Source: Thermodesulforhabdaceae bacterium (GTDB lineage Bacteria > Desulfobacterota > Syntrophobacteria > Syntrophobacterales > Thermodesulforhabdaceae). From it: DNA of 64,000 bases. Each line of letters starts with the position of its first letter. Positions within the stretch are counted from its first letter, which is position 1. The notes beneath the pieces were generated by a model. That model was given only the letters and a program-made list of their open reading frames with translations, was not told the DNA's origin and did no database searches. Below, in pieces: positions 25,445-33,213 of the stretch. A program made the translations under genes and the position numbers. Location of the stretch: positions 169,603-233,602 of the forward strand of contig JBBFKT010000003.1 in NCBI GenBank assembly GCA_037482015.1. The letters run 5' to 3'.

Positions 25445-26773
25445 ATGGAAAAACAAATGATCTCCGACAACTTTTGGAACATCGAACTGGAGACGCTTTC
25501 AAGAGACAAATTGGAATCTCTTCAGGAAGAGCGATTTATAAAGACGGTCAGGCTTGCATGGGAATCTCCTTTTTACAAAGAAAAGTTGACCAAAGCAGGA
25601 TTAACTCCCGACAGTATTAACAGTCTGGCAGACCTGCAAAAACTTCCCTTTACGGATAAACAGGATCTTCGATCATCTTATCCCTACGGATTTCTGTGTG
25701 TCCCGAAAGACCGGCTTATTCGAGTTCATGTTTCTTCTGGCACCACTGGTCAGGCAACGGCGATTTTCTACACAAGATCTGATATTTCCGCCTGGGCAGA
25801 ACTCATGGCAAGATGCATGTATATGACGGGAGCTCGTCCTGGTGATGTTTTTCAAAACATGACCGGTTATGGACTTTTTACTGGAGGACTTGGCTTTCAC
25901 TACGGAGCAGAACTCATAGGGCTCTTGACCGTTCCATCTGGAGCGGGTAATAGCAAACGCCAGCTCCAGCTTATGAGAGATTTTGGCACTACCGTTATCC
26001 ACATTATTCCCAGTTATGCTCTGAGGTTTATGGACTATCTTGTAGAACAGGGTGTAGATCCAAAACGAGATCTGAACTTGAGAATTGCTTACCTAGGAGC
26101 TGAGCCTTATTCTGAAGAAGTCCGCAAGAGAGTGGAAGAATTTTACGGGGTCAAAGTATATAACAGCTACGGCTTGTCAGAAATGAACGGGCCCGGGGTT
26201 GCCTTTGAATGTCCCTACCAGAATGGGATGCACCTTTGGGAAGATTCTTATATAGTGGAAATTATCAATCCCGAGACCGGAGAACCTGTTCCCGAAGGCA
26301 CAATAGGGGAACTGGTGTTGACCACCATCAATCGTGAAGGGATGCCTCTACTGAGATACCGCACAAAAGATCTTACCAGAATTATATCGGGTCCCTGCTT
26401 ATGCGGGCGAAACCATATAAGAATAGATAGAATTCAGGGCAGATCTGATGATATGTTCATCATTAAAGGGGTCAACATCTTCCCAATTCAAATAGAACAG
26501 GTGCTCATGGCAATACCTGAAGTTGGAACAAATTACAGGATTGTATTAAAGCGGGAAAAAAATGTGGATGAGATGATCGTCCAAGTTGAAGTAACCGACA
26601 AAGTTTTTGTGGAAGATATGAGAGAACTGAATCGACTGAGAAGCAAGATCCAGCATGAACTTAGAAGTGAACTTTTAGTTACACCAAATGTTGAATTGGT
26701 AGAACCCAACGGGTTGCCGAGGCAGGAAGGGAAAGCCGTAAGACTTATTGACCTAAGAAATCAACAGGTCTAG
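25445..26773 (+). CDS. Phenylacetate-CoA ligase family AMP-forming enzyme (PaaK-like)
   Basis: A 442-residue acyl-adenylate/CoA ligase. The ATG at 25445 has GGAAGG upstream and gives MEKQMISDNFW; an in-frame start at 25424 lies inside dnaB. Motifs are VSSGTTGQATAIFYTRSD (AMP-binding), IAYLGAEPYSEEVR, YNSYGLSEMNGPGVAFEC and RTKDLTRIISGPCLCGRNH, with a C-terminal GRSDDMFIIKGVNIFP. PaaK activates phenylacetate, but many close anaerobe homologues act on other aryl acids, so the substrate is uncertain. It overlaps a convergent small gene by 4 bases. Confidence 0.88.
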   Translation: MEKQMISDNFWNIELETLSRDKLESLQEERFIKTVRLAWESPFYKEKLTKAGLTPDSINSLADLQKLPFTDKQDLRSSYPYGFLCVPKDRLIRVHVSSGTTGQATAIFYTRSDISAWAELMARCMYMTGARPGDVFQNMTGYGLFTGGLGFHYGAELIGLLTVPSGAGNSKRQLQLMRDFGTTVIHIIPSYALRFMDYLVEQGVDPKRDLNLRIAYLGAEPYSEEVRKRVEEFYGVKVYNSYGLSEMNGPGVAFECPYQNGMHLWEDSYIVEIINPETGEPVPEGTIGELVLTTINREGMPLLRYRTKDLTRIISGPCLCGRNHIRIDRIQGRSDDMFIIKGVNIFPIQIEQVLMAIPEVGTNYRIVLKREKNVDEMIVQVEVTDKVFVEDMRELNRLRSKIQHELRSELLVTPNVELVEPNGLPRQEGKAVRLIDLRNQQV

Positions 26774-26934
26774 TGTGTGTCTCTTGAAGCTTCCAACATA
26801 GTAAAGCATTCTTTGCAGAGGTGTTCACCATCGATGAAGATAATTTCTTCGTAAGAGAAGCTGCTATTGCAGCATTCGCATTTCACTTTGGGAAACAATA
26901 TATCTTCATTCCGGGGATTTTGCTTTTCAACCAT
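26770..26934 (-). CDS. Small zinc-ribbon-like protein (54 residues)
   Basis: A short reading frame beginning MVEKQNPRNED and containing VKCECCNSS and LCKECFTMLE, i.e. Cys-x-Cys-Cys and Cys-x2-Cys groups about 19 residues apart, likely one zinc ribbon. GGGAG lies about 12 bases upstream. It overlaps the paaK-like gene's end convergently. I recognise no family. The paired Cys motifs, ribosome site and codon use suggest it is real. Confidence 0.6.
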   Translation of the reverse strand: MVEKQNPRNEDILFPKVKCECCNSSFSYEEIIFIDGEHLCKECFTMLEASRDTH

Positions 26935-27156
26935 GTAGTATTTACTCCCAGGTTTTGGCGATTACAAGAACCGAGCAAACAAAATTTACACCATACTAAA
27001 TCAAATCTCAAAAAATTTCTGGTTCCACTTAGAGTGTTATAAACTTCATGCGATTACCCACGTTGCGGGAGCACGTTTCTGGGGGAAAATTTTAAAATAC
27101 TCTCTCGTGTTCATATCTGCATGATAGAAAATTTTCGAATACTCTCTGGTTTTACT

Positions 27157-27513
27157 GAGGGTATTCGAAAACTTCTCTTATGGGATGGCAAAGTAACATA
27201 AACCACAAAAAACGCAGGGATAGAACTCAACCTGAAAGACCTTTTCAGACACTGGCAGTTAAGAAAACGACCCAATATGTGATTCGCCAGAATTGGAATA
27301 GTAGCGGTCAGTTTGACCGATCCCATCCCACACCACCCGGCATGCAGGTCCGCACCAGGCGGTTCGAGAAGTTGAGTAGACAGTTACTACGGCCTCTGCT
27401 CACTTCTCGCTCCGGCTCACCACCGTCACCCTTTCGGGTGCATGTAGGGGCGACGCATCCGTCGCCCATTTAATTTGGTGCGCCCGGCATGGGAAAAATT
27501 TTCGAACACTCTC
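27157..27513. repeat. MITE-like dispersed repeat, copy B
   Basis: It starts GAGGGTATTCG (27157-27167) and ends CGAACACTCTC (27503-27513), an inverted pair with two mismatches. Its left part (AACTTCTCTTATGGGATGGC, then AAAGTAACATAAACCAC) matches 32517-32555 and the reverse complement of 63619-63656. A GGGCGAC-GCATCC-GTCGCCC hairpin lies at 27448-27467, and a group II intron-like fragment is embedded at 27300-27420. Confidence 0.65.
27300..27420 (-). ncRNA. Group II intron 3' fragment (domain V and VI-like)
   Basis: On minus, 27365-27331 folds as a domain V: a 9 bp lower stem (ACCGCCTGG with CCGGGTGGT, two G-T pairs), a 2-base bulge (TG) on the 3' side, and a short upper stem (TGCG/TGCA) with a GACC tetraloop. 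A second hairpin (CGGTCA-AAC-TGACCG, 27319-27305) follows at the place of domain VI. Upstream text (GTGAGCAGAGGCCGTAGTA) resembles intron ORF flanks I remember. No reverse transcriptase ORF is nearby, so it is an isolated remnant. Confidence 0.55.
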
Positions 27514-27523
27514 CCGGCTTTAC

Positions 27524-27551
27524 TTGACAGGGGATGGTTTTTTCATGTAGT
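27524..27551 (+). promoter_or_regulatory. Promoter of the tRNA-Pro gene
   Basis: TTGACA (27524-27529) and TGTAGT (27546-27551) are 16 bases apart, placing transcription start about 25 bases before the tRNA. Confidence 0.55.
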
Positions 27552-27581
27552 AAGTGAACATCCTGCTTAGGAAACAAGAGT

Positions 27582-27659
27582 CGGGGCGTGGCGCAGCCTG
27601 GTTAGCGCACTAGCATGGGGAGCTAGGGGTCGGCGGTTCAAATCCGCCCGTCCCGACCA
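27582..27659 (+). tRNA. tRNA-Pro (anticodon GGG)
   Basis: A full cloverleaf. The acceptor is CGGGGCG/CGTCCCG with discriminator A and encoded CCA at 27657-27659. The D-arm is GCGC..GCGC with loop AGCCTGGTTA, and the anticodon arm is CTAGC-ATGGGGA-GCTAG with GGG at positions 34-36. The T-arm is CGGCGGTTCAAATCCGCCCG. GGG reads CCC/CCU proline codons. Confidence 0.96.
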
Positions 27660-28294
27660 TCTTTCTAATCCGTCGTAACGATGAGGCTGTTTTAGAATTT
27701 TCTCCACCAGCCGGTGAAAAAACATAGACCACAAAATCGCAGAGATGAAAATCGGCTAACATTCTGTATATTTGCTGAGAAATGAAGCTTTTATTATCTG
27801 AAACATATAACGCCATAAACTCTTTAATCGTGTAAACGATTCTCACCTGTTTTTTTCTATCCATAGAGCATTACCAGCTGAGCCTAATATAACCTTAAGA
27901 TTTTGCATAATGAATCAATTTTTTCTTGACTCAAACTTCAAGTTCATTGTATCAGGAAAAGGCGTAGTTGGTTTCTATCTCAACTCTCGCTGCAGAGTTC
28001 ATCATGGTTTTTCTTCATCTTGCTCTCTGGATGCCGTTAAAGCTCTTTGGAAAAAATCGCTTCAAGGTAAACCCAGCCATAATTCAAGAAGCCCTCTGTT
28101 TTGGGTTACTATTTCAGAAATTCTTATTTAGTTTGGTGGTGTTTCATATGCTAGAACTCGGGGAAATAAATGAATTTAAATGGAGGGGGTGAGAAACATC
28201 AAGAACTAAGGGGACAATCCATTTTTTAAGGCAAGGGGCTTTTTGTCTGGCAAAATCCAACACTTAAACTCAAGCCATCAAAAAGGAGTGACGT
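27660..28294. other. Intergenic region, mostly unassigned
   Basis: I see no gene I can support. The first ~90 bases (GGCTGTTTTAGAATTTTCTC and AAAAAACATAGACCAC) look like a decayed copy of the dispersed repeat. A 74-codon open frame at 27968-28192 has a hydrophobic middle but no ribosome site. The last ~40 bases carry the AAAAGGAGTGACGT ribosome site of the next gene. Confidence 0.5.
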
Positions 28295-29584
28295 ATGGCG
28301 GGCGAGTTGAGACCAAGGTGGGGACAACCGTTAACAGGAATTATCTCTCTTATTTGTTTTACCATTATAGCTCTTATTACATGGTATATTTTCAGTGATC
28401 CTAGAGGTCCCGTAAAGGCTTTTCCGTATCCCTTTGTTCTCTGGCTAGCTATGATGATTCTCGTCGGATTATGGCAGCATATGTTCCTAGGCGATTGGCC
28501 ATTTCATAATCTCCCTCAACCTGCCAGAGGCATTGTCGAAACAATTGTAAATATTATTCTTGTCTGGTTCGTGATTCATGTAGTCTTTTATAAGATTCTT
28601 GGGCTAGGTTTTAATTTCCTCAGCCAGACTAACCTTAACGCATTGGCGGAAGCAGGGCAAATTGTCGGCCCTGACGGTAAAGCAATGACTCTTGAAGCTA
28701 TGAAAAAGGCTCATTTTGCCGAAAGTGCTGTAGTTTGTTTTGTGCTTATCGGCTTCTTCTCTTATCCTTTTGTAACTATTCTTTTCGGCAAATGGCCCAT
28801 CCGTCCAAGTAACCTTACTCAACCTCAAGCAGGGCTTGCAGAACTCGGGTGGTGTTCACTATTAACACTCTTTTTCTACACCATTCTCATTGTGCCTTTC
28901 TGGGGTCTTATATTCGGCAAGGTATATGGAAAATCCGTTGCTCTTAACTTCCCCTGGTGGGAGAGCCTTGTGGGCATCAACCATGTGCACTGGGTATTCG
29001 GCTGGTGGGAGTGGATGATCATCGTGCTGTTTATGACTCCAAACGTGTGGAGAATGAAACCCTGGACGCTCATTGATCTTCCTCAACCATGGAAAGGACT
29101 TATTTCCTTTATATGCGTCTTTATTCTGGGTTATATTATCGCCTATATCTGCACCAAAGTTGCTCCTCTATGGCTTCCCGAAGAAACAATACATGAACTT
29201 GCAAAGGCTAAACCTAATAACGCCGAACTTGTTCGTTTCCTCTGGTATCATGCGGCAGAAATTGCAGGCTTTACTCTAATTCCATTCCTTGCATGGCATC
29301 ATTATTTTGATGATATATGCCCCATGAAAGACAAAGACTCCTGGGGAGCTTTCTGGTTCAGAACCGTTGGAGTGCTCGTATTTGCAGCGATTATCTACAT
29401 TATCTTCTACTATCTTAACTTTGGACACTGGGGACTCGGGAATCATCATATGGAAGAACTCGCTCATCGCTTCCCCTATGGAGAATCTCTCGTATGGAAC
29501 TTCTGGTGGATCATTCCGCTACTTTGGAACGAATGGTTCTTCCACAAATGGCCATTCTATGTGCATGATGAACATCATCACTAA
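28295..29584 (+). CDS. Trp/His-rich multi-pass membrane protein with internal duplication, function unknown
   Basis: A 429-residue protein with roughly 9-10 hydrophobic segments. A W-P-x-L-x-Q-P-x-x-G type motif recurs: GQPLTG (10), LPQPARG (73), LTQPQAG (174) and LPQPWKG (262), each leading into a membrane helix. Residues about 75-260 and 264-420 also look duplicated: AHFAESAVVCFVLIGF versus YHAAEIAGFTLIPF, and NFPWWESLV versus RFPYGESLV. His clusters (NHVHW, WHHYFDD, GNHHMEELAH, HDEHHH) could bind metal or heme. A strong AAGGAG precedes the ATG and a terminator follows, so it is a single-gene unit. I do not recognise the family with confidence. Confidence 0.85.
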   Translation: MAGELRPRWGQPLTGIISLICFTIIALITWYIFSDPRGPVKAFPYPFVLWLAMMILVGLWQHMFLGDWPFHNLPQPARGIVETIVNIILVWFVIHVVFYKILGLGFNFLSQTNLNALAEAGQIVGPDGKAMTLEAMKKAHFAESAVVCFVLIGFFSYPFVTILFGKWPIRPSNLTQPQAGLAELGWCSLLTLFFYTILIVPFWGLIFGKVYGKSVALNFPWWESLVGINHVHWVFGWWEWMIIVLFMTPNVWRMKPWTLIDLPQPWKGLISFICVFILGYIIAYICTKVAPLWLPEETIHELAKAKPNNAELVRFLWYHAAEIAGFTLIPFLAWHHYFDDICPMKDKDSWGAFWFRTVGVLVFAAIIYIIFYYLNFGHWGLGNHHMEELAHRFPYGESLVWNFWWIIPLLWNEWFFHKWPFYVHDEHHH

Positions 29585-29602
29585 TTAGAAACCCTTAAAA
29601 AC

Positions 29603-29642
29603 AAAAGCTCCCAGGGTAGCTGCAATGCTCCGGGAGCTTTTT
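29603..29642 (+). terminator. Intrinsic terminator
   Basis: AAAAGCTCCC (29603-29612) pairs with GGGAGCTTTT (29632-29641), with T-rich sequence after it. It ends the membrane-protein gene and, by symmetry, could also terminate the convergent TRAP operon. Confidence 0.8.
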
Positions 29643-29657
29643 AGTTTTGAAAAAAAA

Positions 29658-30935
29658 TCATTTCAGAAACCCCGGAAGCCACATGCTGATAGGACTCCAA
29701 TAGGTAACCAAAAGTAGATCCACAATGATAACAATCAAAAAGGGAAAGACAGCTCTTGCAGTTGCCTCCACTCTTTCTCCAGAAATGCCACAGGCAACTA
29801 TTAGACAAATCCCCAAAGGAGGTGTAAGCATTCCAATGGCTAGATTTAAAACTACTATCATGCCGAGTTGCACTATGTCGATTCCAAGTTGGGGAAAGAT
29901 CTGCATGATAATAGGCACAAACAGGATTAGAGCTGCAGTTGTTTCAACAAAGGTTCCGACAATAAGAAGCACAATATTTATAATTAACAGCAGAAACGTG
30001 GGATTTTCCGTAAGGCTAAAAAGGCCTTGAGCAATCACTGCAGGAATCCGTTCAATCGCCATAACCCAACTGAAAACCGACGCAGCTGATATTATAAAAA
30101 GCACCAGACTGGCAGTAATACTTCCTTTTAGAATAAGCCCAGGCAAATCAGCTAGATTGAGTTCCTTATATACAATCAGTCCGACAAAAAGGGCATAAAG
30201 AGTAGCAATAGAAGCTGATTCTGTGGCTGTAAAAATTCCCGCAAGGATTCCACCTAAAATTATTGCAGGAGTAGCCAGAGCCCATTTAGCTTCCCAAAAA
30301 GCTTTAATAAGACGCTTTGCAGAGAAAGTTTTCCTTTCTCGAATACCTTCCTGCCAGCACCTGATCAGGGCTACAATCATCAAGCTTATCCCAATAAGAA
30401 TACCCGGAAGAATACCCGCTGCAAAAAGCTTGCTTATGGACGCTCCTGTAAGAAATCCAAAAATGATCATAGGAATGCTCGGAGGAATAATAACTCCCAG
30501 AGACCCACTCGAAGCTATAACTGCACTGGCGAAAGCAGGTCGGTATCCTTTCCTGATCATAGCCGGGATCATTATGCTTCCAACGGCAGCAGTGTCGGCT
30601 GCAGCGGATCCCGAAATGCCGCCAAAGAACATAGCGGAAATAATACTTACAGTGGTAAGCCCTCCAGGAATCCAACCAACCAGAGCTTCAGCAAAATCTA
30701 CGATCCGTCTGGAAATTCCCCCGGCTTCCATGATAAAGCCAGCATACATGAAAAGCGGCACAGCAAGAAGAGGAAATGAATCCACTCCAGCGTAAAGTCT
30801 CTGTATAAAAATAAGAGGTGAAATGTCAGATTTAATGAAAAACACAACCAAAGAAGCCGATCCAATGGCAACAGCAATAGGGGTGTTTACAAGGAACAAC
30901 ACAAAAAGAATTAGACAAAACAAAAGGGTTACCAC
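29658..30935 (-). CDS. dctM: TRAP transporter large permease (DctM family)
   Basis: A 425-residue, very hydrophobic protein with about 12 membrane segments. The DctM pattern includes LFMYAGFIMEAGGISRRIVDFAEAL, GGISGSAAADTAAVGSIMIP, SSGSLGVIIPPSIPMIIFG and NLAIGMLTPPLGICL. It provides the sodium-dependent transport channel for organic acids. It overlaps the small permease by 7 bases in a dctP-dctQ-dctM operon on minus. The substrate cannot be read from sequence. Confidence 0.95.
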   Translation of the reverse strand: MVTLLFCLILFVLFLVNTPIAVAIGSASLVVFFIKSDISPLIFIQRLYAGVDSFPLLAVPLFMYAGFIMEAGGISRRIVDFAEALVGWIPGGLTTVSIISAMFFGGISGSAAADTAAVGSIMIPAMIRKGYRPAFASAVIASSGSLGVIIPPSIPMIIFGFLTGASISKLFAAGILPGILIGISLMIVALIRCWQEGIRERKTFSAKRLIKAFWEAKWALATPAIILGGILAGIFTATESASIATLYALFVGLIVYKELNLADLPGLILKGSITASLVLFIISAASVFSWVMAIERIPAVIAQGLFSLTENPTFLLLIINIVLLIVGTFVETTAALILFVPIIMQIFPQLGIDIVQLGMIVVLNLAIGMLTPPLGICLIVACGISGERVEATARAVFPFLIVIIVDLLLVTYWSPISMWLPGFLK

Positions 30936-31414
30936 TTGCTCAGCCCTTCTCTCAAAAGATCTAAGTTGTGAATGATGAAAACTAATCCACTTAGAGGAAT
31001 AACCGAATAGGTAAAACTACCTGGAATCCCAAGCGCCGCAGTCTTGAGCATGGAAGCAAAAAACACAAATTTAATACCCAATACGATAAATGTTACGAAG
31101 AAGCAGAAAGATGCCGCCCAGGCAATCAAAAAAGAAAGTTTTCGAGCCGAAAATGGAAGCTTTCTAACCATAAAATCGATACCAATATGAAGTTTTCTTT
31201 TGTAAGCAATTGTGGACCCGAGGAAGGTCAGCCATACCAGAATGATACGCCCAACTTCCTCGGACCAAAAAAGAGAGTGATTGAACACATAGCGAGCGAC
31301 AACCTGGGAACCCATAACCAAGATCATAATAATTCCAAGGACAGCTACAACCACCTCAATCAGACGATTCAGACGATCGCTCAAAATTTTGCACCAATTC
31401 CAGAATCTTACCAT
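30929..31414 (-). CDS. dctQ: TRAP transporter small permease (DctQ family)
   Basis: A 161-residue, four-helix membrane protein. VLGIIMILVMGSQVVARYVFNHSLFWSEEVGRIILVW is the DctQ hallmark (R-Y-V-F-N, then W-x-E-E). It lies between the binding protein and the large permease and is required for their interaction. Confidence 0.93.
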   Translation of the reverse strand: MVRFWNWCKILSDRLNRLIEVVVAVLGIIMILVMGSQVVARYVFNHSLFWSEEVGRIILVWLTFLGSTIAYKRKLHIGIDFMVRKLPFSARKLSFLIAWAASFCFFVTFIVLGIKFVFFASMLKTAALGIPGSFTYSVIPLSGLVFIIHNLDLLREGLSKW

Positions 31415-31437
31415 ACTTCAGCAAGATCAGAAGATCA

Positions 31438-32409
31438 TTATCGCTTAAGAAATAGAGGAAGAACTTCTTGAACCTCTTTAACCTGGAAAATATCTAGTTT
31501 CTGAATGTCCTTCGCTTTTTCTCTAAAAGACTGAATATCTGGATTTTCATCCACTATCATGCCCGCTTCCTTGAGATTTTTCAGGAATGTCGCCTCGTTT
31601 TCACGATTCCATTTTCTCTGGTAGTGAGCCGCCTCGACCATGGCTTCCTGGATTAACTTTTGATCTTCTGGTGGAAGGCTGTTAAACCACTTCAAATTAG
31701 CTATATCAATGTGGGATGAATAAACATGCTTTGTCAAAGATAGATATTTTTGAACTTCGTGAAGCTTGTAAGTCCATATTACTGACAAAGGATTTTCTTG
31801 CCCATCTATTGTGCCCTGCTGAAGTTCGGTATAAATAGGCCATCCCATAGGGGTCGGATTCGCACCAAGAAGACGCCACAATTCCTTATGAAGCACGGAT
31901 TCCATAACTCTTATCTTCAGTCCTTCCACGTCTTTGACCGAATGAACAGGCCGTTTGCTGTTGGTTAGATGGCGAAAACCGTTTTCCGAAAAAGCCAATC
32001 CCTTAAAGCCAACTTTCTCCAGACGTTTAAGAATCTCCTTACCCGGAGAACCATCCAACATAGCATCAACCTGCTCATAAGAATCAAACAAAAAAGGATA
32101 GTCAACCACTCGAGCCTCTGGCAAAAACACATCAAAAGGTCCGGAAGTAATAATAGCCATCTGAACTGTGCCTAACTGCACCTGCTGAAGAATCTCCGTT
32201 TCAGTGCCAAGGGAAGCACTGTGATATATCGTAACAGTATATTTAGGAGATCGACTTTCAAGAAGCTCTTTGAATTTTTCAGCGCAGATATTTTGAGCTG
32301 ACCCGGGTTTGGTAACAACACCAAGCTTGATTTCTTCCTTAGCATAGGAAGGTGTAATCAAACAGGTCACCAAAAGTAAGCAGGCAGCAAATCTAAATAA
32401 GTTTTTCAT
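31438..32409 (-). CDS. dctP: TRAP transporter solute-binding protein (DctP family)
   Basis: A 323-residue periplasmic protein with a signal peptide (LFRFAACLLLVTCLITPSYA). The core has KLGVVTKPGSAQNICAEKF, ADYP-like FPFL text, GLKIRVMES with the conserved ligand-carboxylate Arg region, NPTPMGWPIYTELQQGTIDGQENP, and LSLTKHVYSSH. These are typical of the DctP C4-dicarboxylate/sugar-acid class. It is first in the operon, with AGAGGAGAAGAAGG before its start. Confidence 0.93.
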   Translation of the reverse strand: MKNLFRFAACLLLVTCLITPSYAKEEIKLGVVTKPGSAQNICAEKFKELLESRSPKYTVTIYHSASLGTETEILQQVQLGTVQMAIITSGPFDVFLPEARVVDYPFLFDSYEQVDAMLDGSPGKEILKRLEKVGFKGLAFSENGFRHLTNSKRPVHSVKDVEGLKIRVMESVLHKELWRLLGANPTPMGWPIYTELQQGTIDGQENPLSVIWTYKLHEVQKYLSLTKHVYSSHIDIANLKWFNSLPPEDQKLIQEAMVEAAHYQRKWNRENEATFLKNLKEAGMIVDENPDIQSFREKAKDIQKLDIFQVKEVQEVLPLFLKR

Positions 32410-32809
32410 ACCTTCTTCTCCTCTTCTGAGTTGTCAATGTTTACCGTTACGTCCCTGTTAAATCACACATAAAGGCAAATCGCTCCTTTAGTCAAGCATG
32501 GCAGGTGCTGTTAGAAAACTTCCCTTACGGGGTGGCAAAGTGGCATAAACCATAGAAACGAGGGTGTTCGAAAAAATATCGCGATGACAAGTCACATTTG
32601 CATGTCGTAGGGACATGCCATGCCCCTACAAATTACGCTCTATCTTTTAACGACCTCGTCCCAATGTTCTCAAAACGCAGGTTGTTAAAAGATCCCATAA
32701 GTAAAGGATAATTTACGAACACCCTCTTCAAAGGCATTGATTTTTTTATCGGAATGATTAATCAAAAAATCGATTTTTAATTTTATAAATCAATAAAAAG
32801 GAGGCTGTT
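32410..32809. other. Intergenic region with repeat and divergent promoters
   Basis: No gene. It contains dctP upstream sequence (32410-32510), the repeat copies at 32511-32726, and an AT-rich stretch (32735-32790) with imperfect dyad TTGATTTTTT/AAAAAATCGAT that probably carries the promoter of the zinc-ribbon gene. Confidence 0.5.
32511..32726. repeat. MITE-like dispersed repeat, copy C
   Basis: 32560-32726 is bounded by perfect 11-base inverted ends GAGGGTGTTCG (32560-32570) and CGAACACCCTC (32716-32726). It contains the imperfect palindrome GTAGGGACATGCCATGCC, then CCTAC, near 32606-32629. It abuts a second subfamily sequence (32511-32559, AACTTCCCTTACGGGGTGGC, then AAAG...CATAGAAA) that matches copy B and the right-end copy. 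Its right part aligns, inverted, with copy A. Confidence 0.75.
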
Positions 32810-33025
32810 ATGCCAATTTTTGAGTATCAATGTGGCACCTGCGGACATCGTTTTGAAACCCTGGTATTGAAAACGAGCGAGGGAAAAGATGAAATTGTAA
32901 CCTGCCCCGCCTGTGGCGATTCCAACTGCGTTAGGTTAATTTCGCTCTGCTTTTCAGCACGAAGCGGATCCACTATTACTTCCCCGGGAGTAAGTTGCGG
33001 GACAACGAAGAGCGGAATTGGTTGA
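32810..33025 (+). CDS. FmdB-type zinc-ribbon protein
   Basis: A 71-residue protein. [20 protein letters not shown] and [14 protein letters not shown] are the two CxxC pairs of the FmdB/CxxC_CXXC_SSSS regulatory-type zinc ribbon family. It has a Ser/Gly-rich tail ending in a Cys. AAAAGGAGGC is a strong ribosome site. The role in this family is poorly defined. Confidence 0.88.
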   Translation: MPIFEYQCGTCGHRFETLVLKTSEGKDEIVTCPACGDSNCVRLISLCFSARSGSTITSPGVSCGTTKSGIG

Positions 33026-33083
33026 GCCTAAACACTAACGTTCGCGTCGCGAACATAAATCCAAAACCATTTTATAATTTGAT

Positions 33084-33110
33084 AATTAGCCGGGATTTCC
33101 CCGGCTAATT
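33084..33110. terminator. Hairpin after the zinc-ribbon gene
   Basis: AATTAGCCGGG (33084-33094) and CCCGGCTAATT (33100-33110) form a perfect 11 bp stem with a 5-base loop. Only a short T-rich tail (ATTTG) follows, so termination strength is uncertain. Confidence 0.65.
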
Positions 33111-33213
33111 ATTTGAATCCTTTCCACCAAAAATCTTGCCAAAAAAAATAGAATGTGCCATCCGACTCGTTGAATCCAGATGTAACTGCGAAAAACATTT
33201 AAGGAGTTATTAG

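Larger units (their letters stand above)
26935..27581. other. Repeat-rich intergenic island
   Basis: No supported gene. It contains two direct copies of a repeat end (AAAATTTTAAAATACTCTCTC near 27090 and AAAATTTTCGAATACTCTC near 27130, the latter 27136-27146 core), then the element at 27157-27513, and finally the tRNA promoter. Confidence 0.6.

Noticed and set aside
27610..27864. Minus-strand open frame of 84 codons ending in GGFEPPTPSSPC
   Set aside because: It is the antisense of the tRNA-Pro gene; the GTGGFEPPTP peptide is a well-known artefact of reading tRNA genes backwards.
27968..28192. 74-codon partly hydrophobic open frame before the membrane protein
   Set aside because: No ribosome site, no recognisable motif and overlapping alternative frames of similar length; it could be a gene remnant but is not supported.
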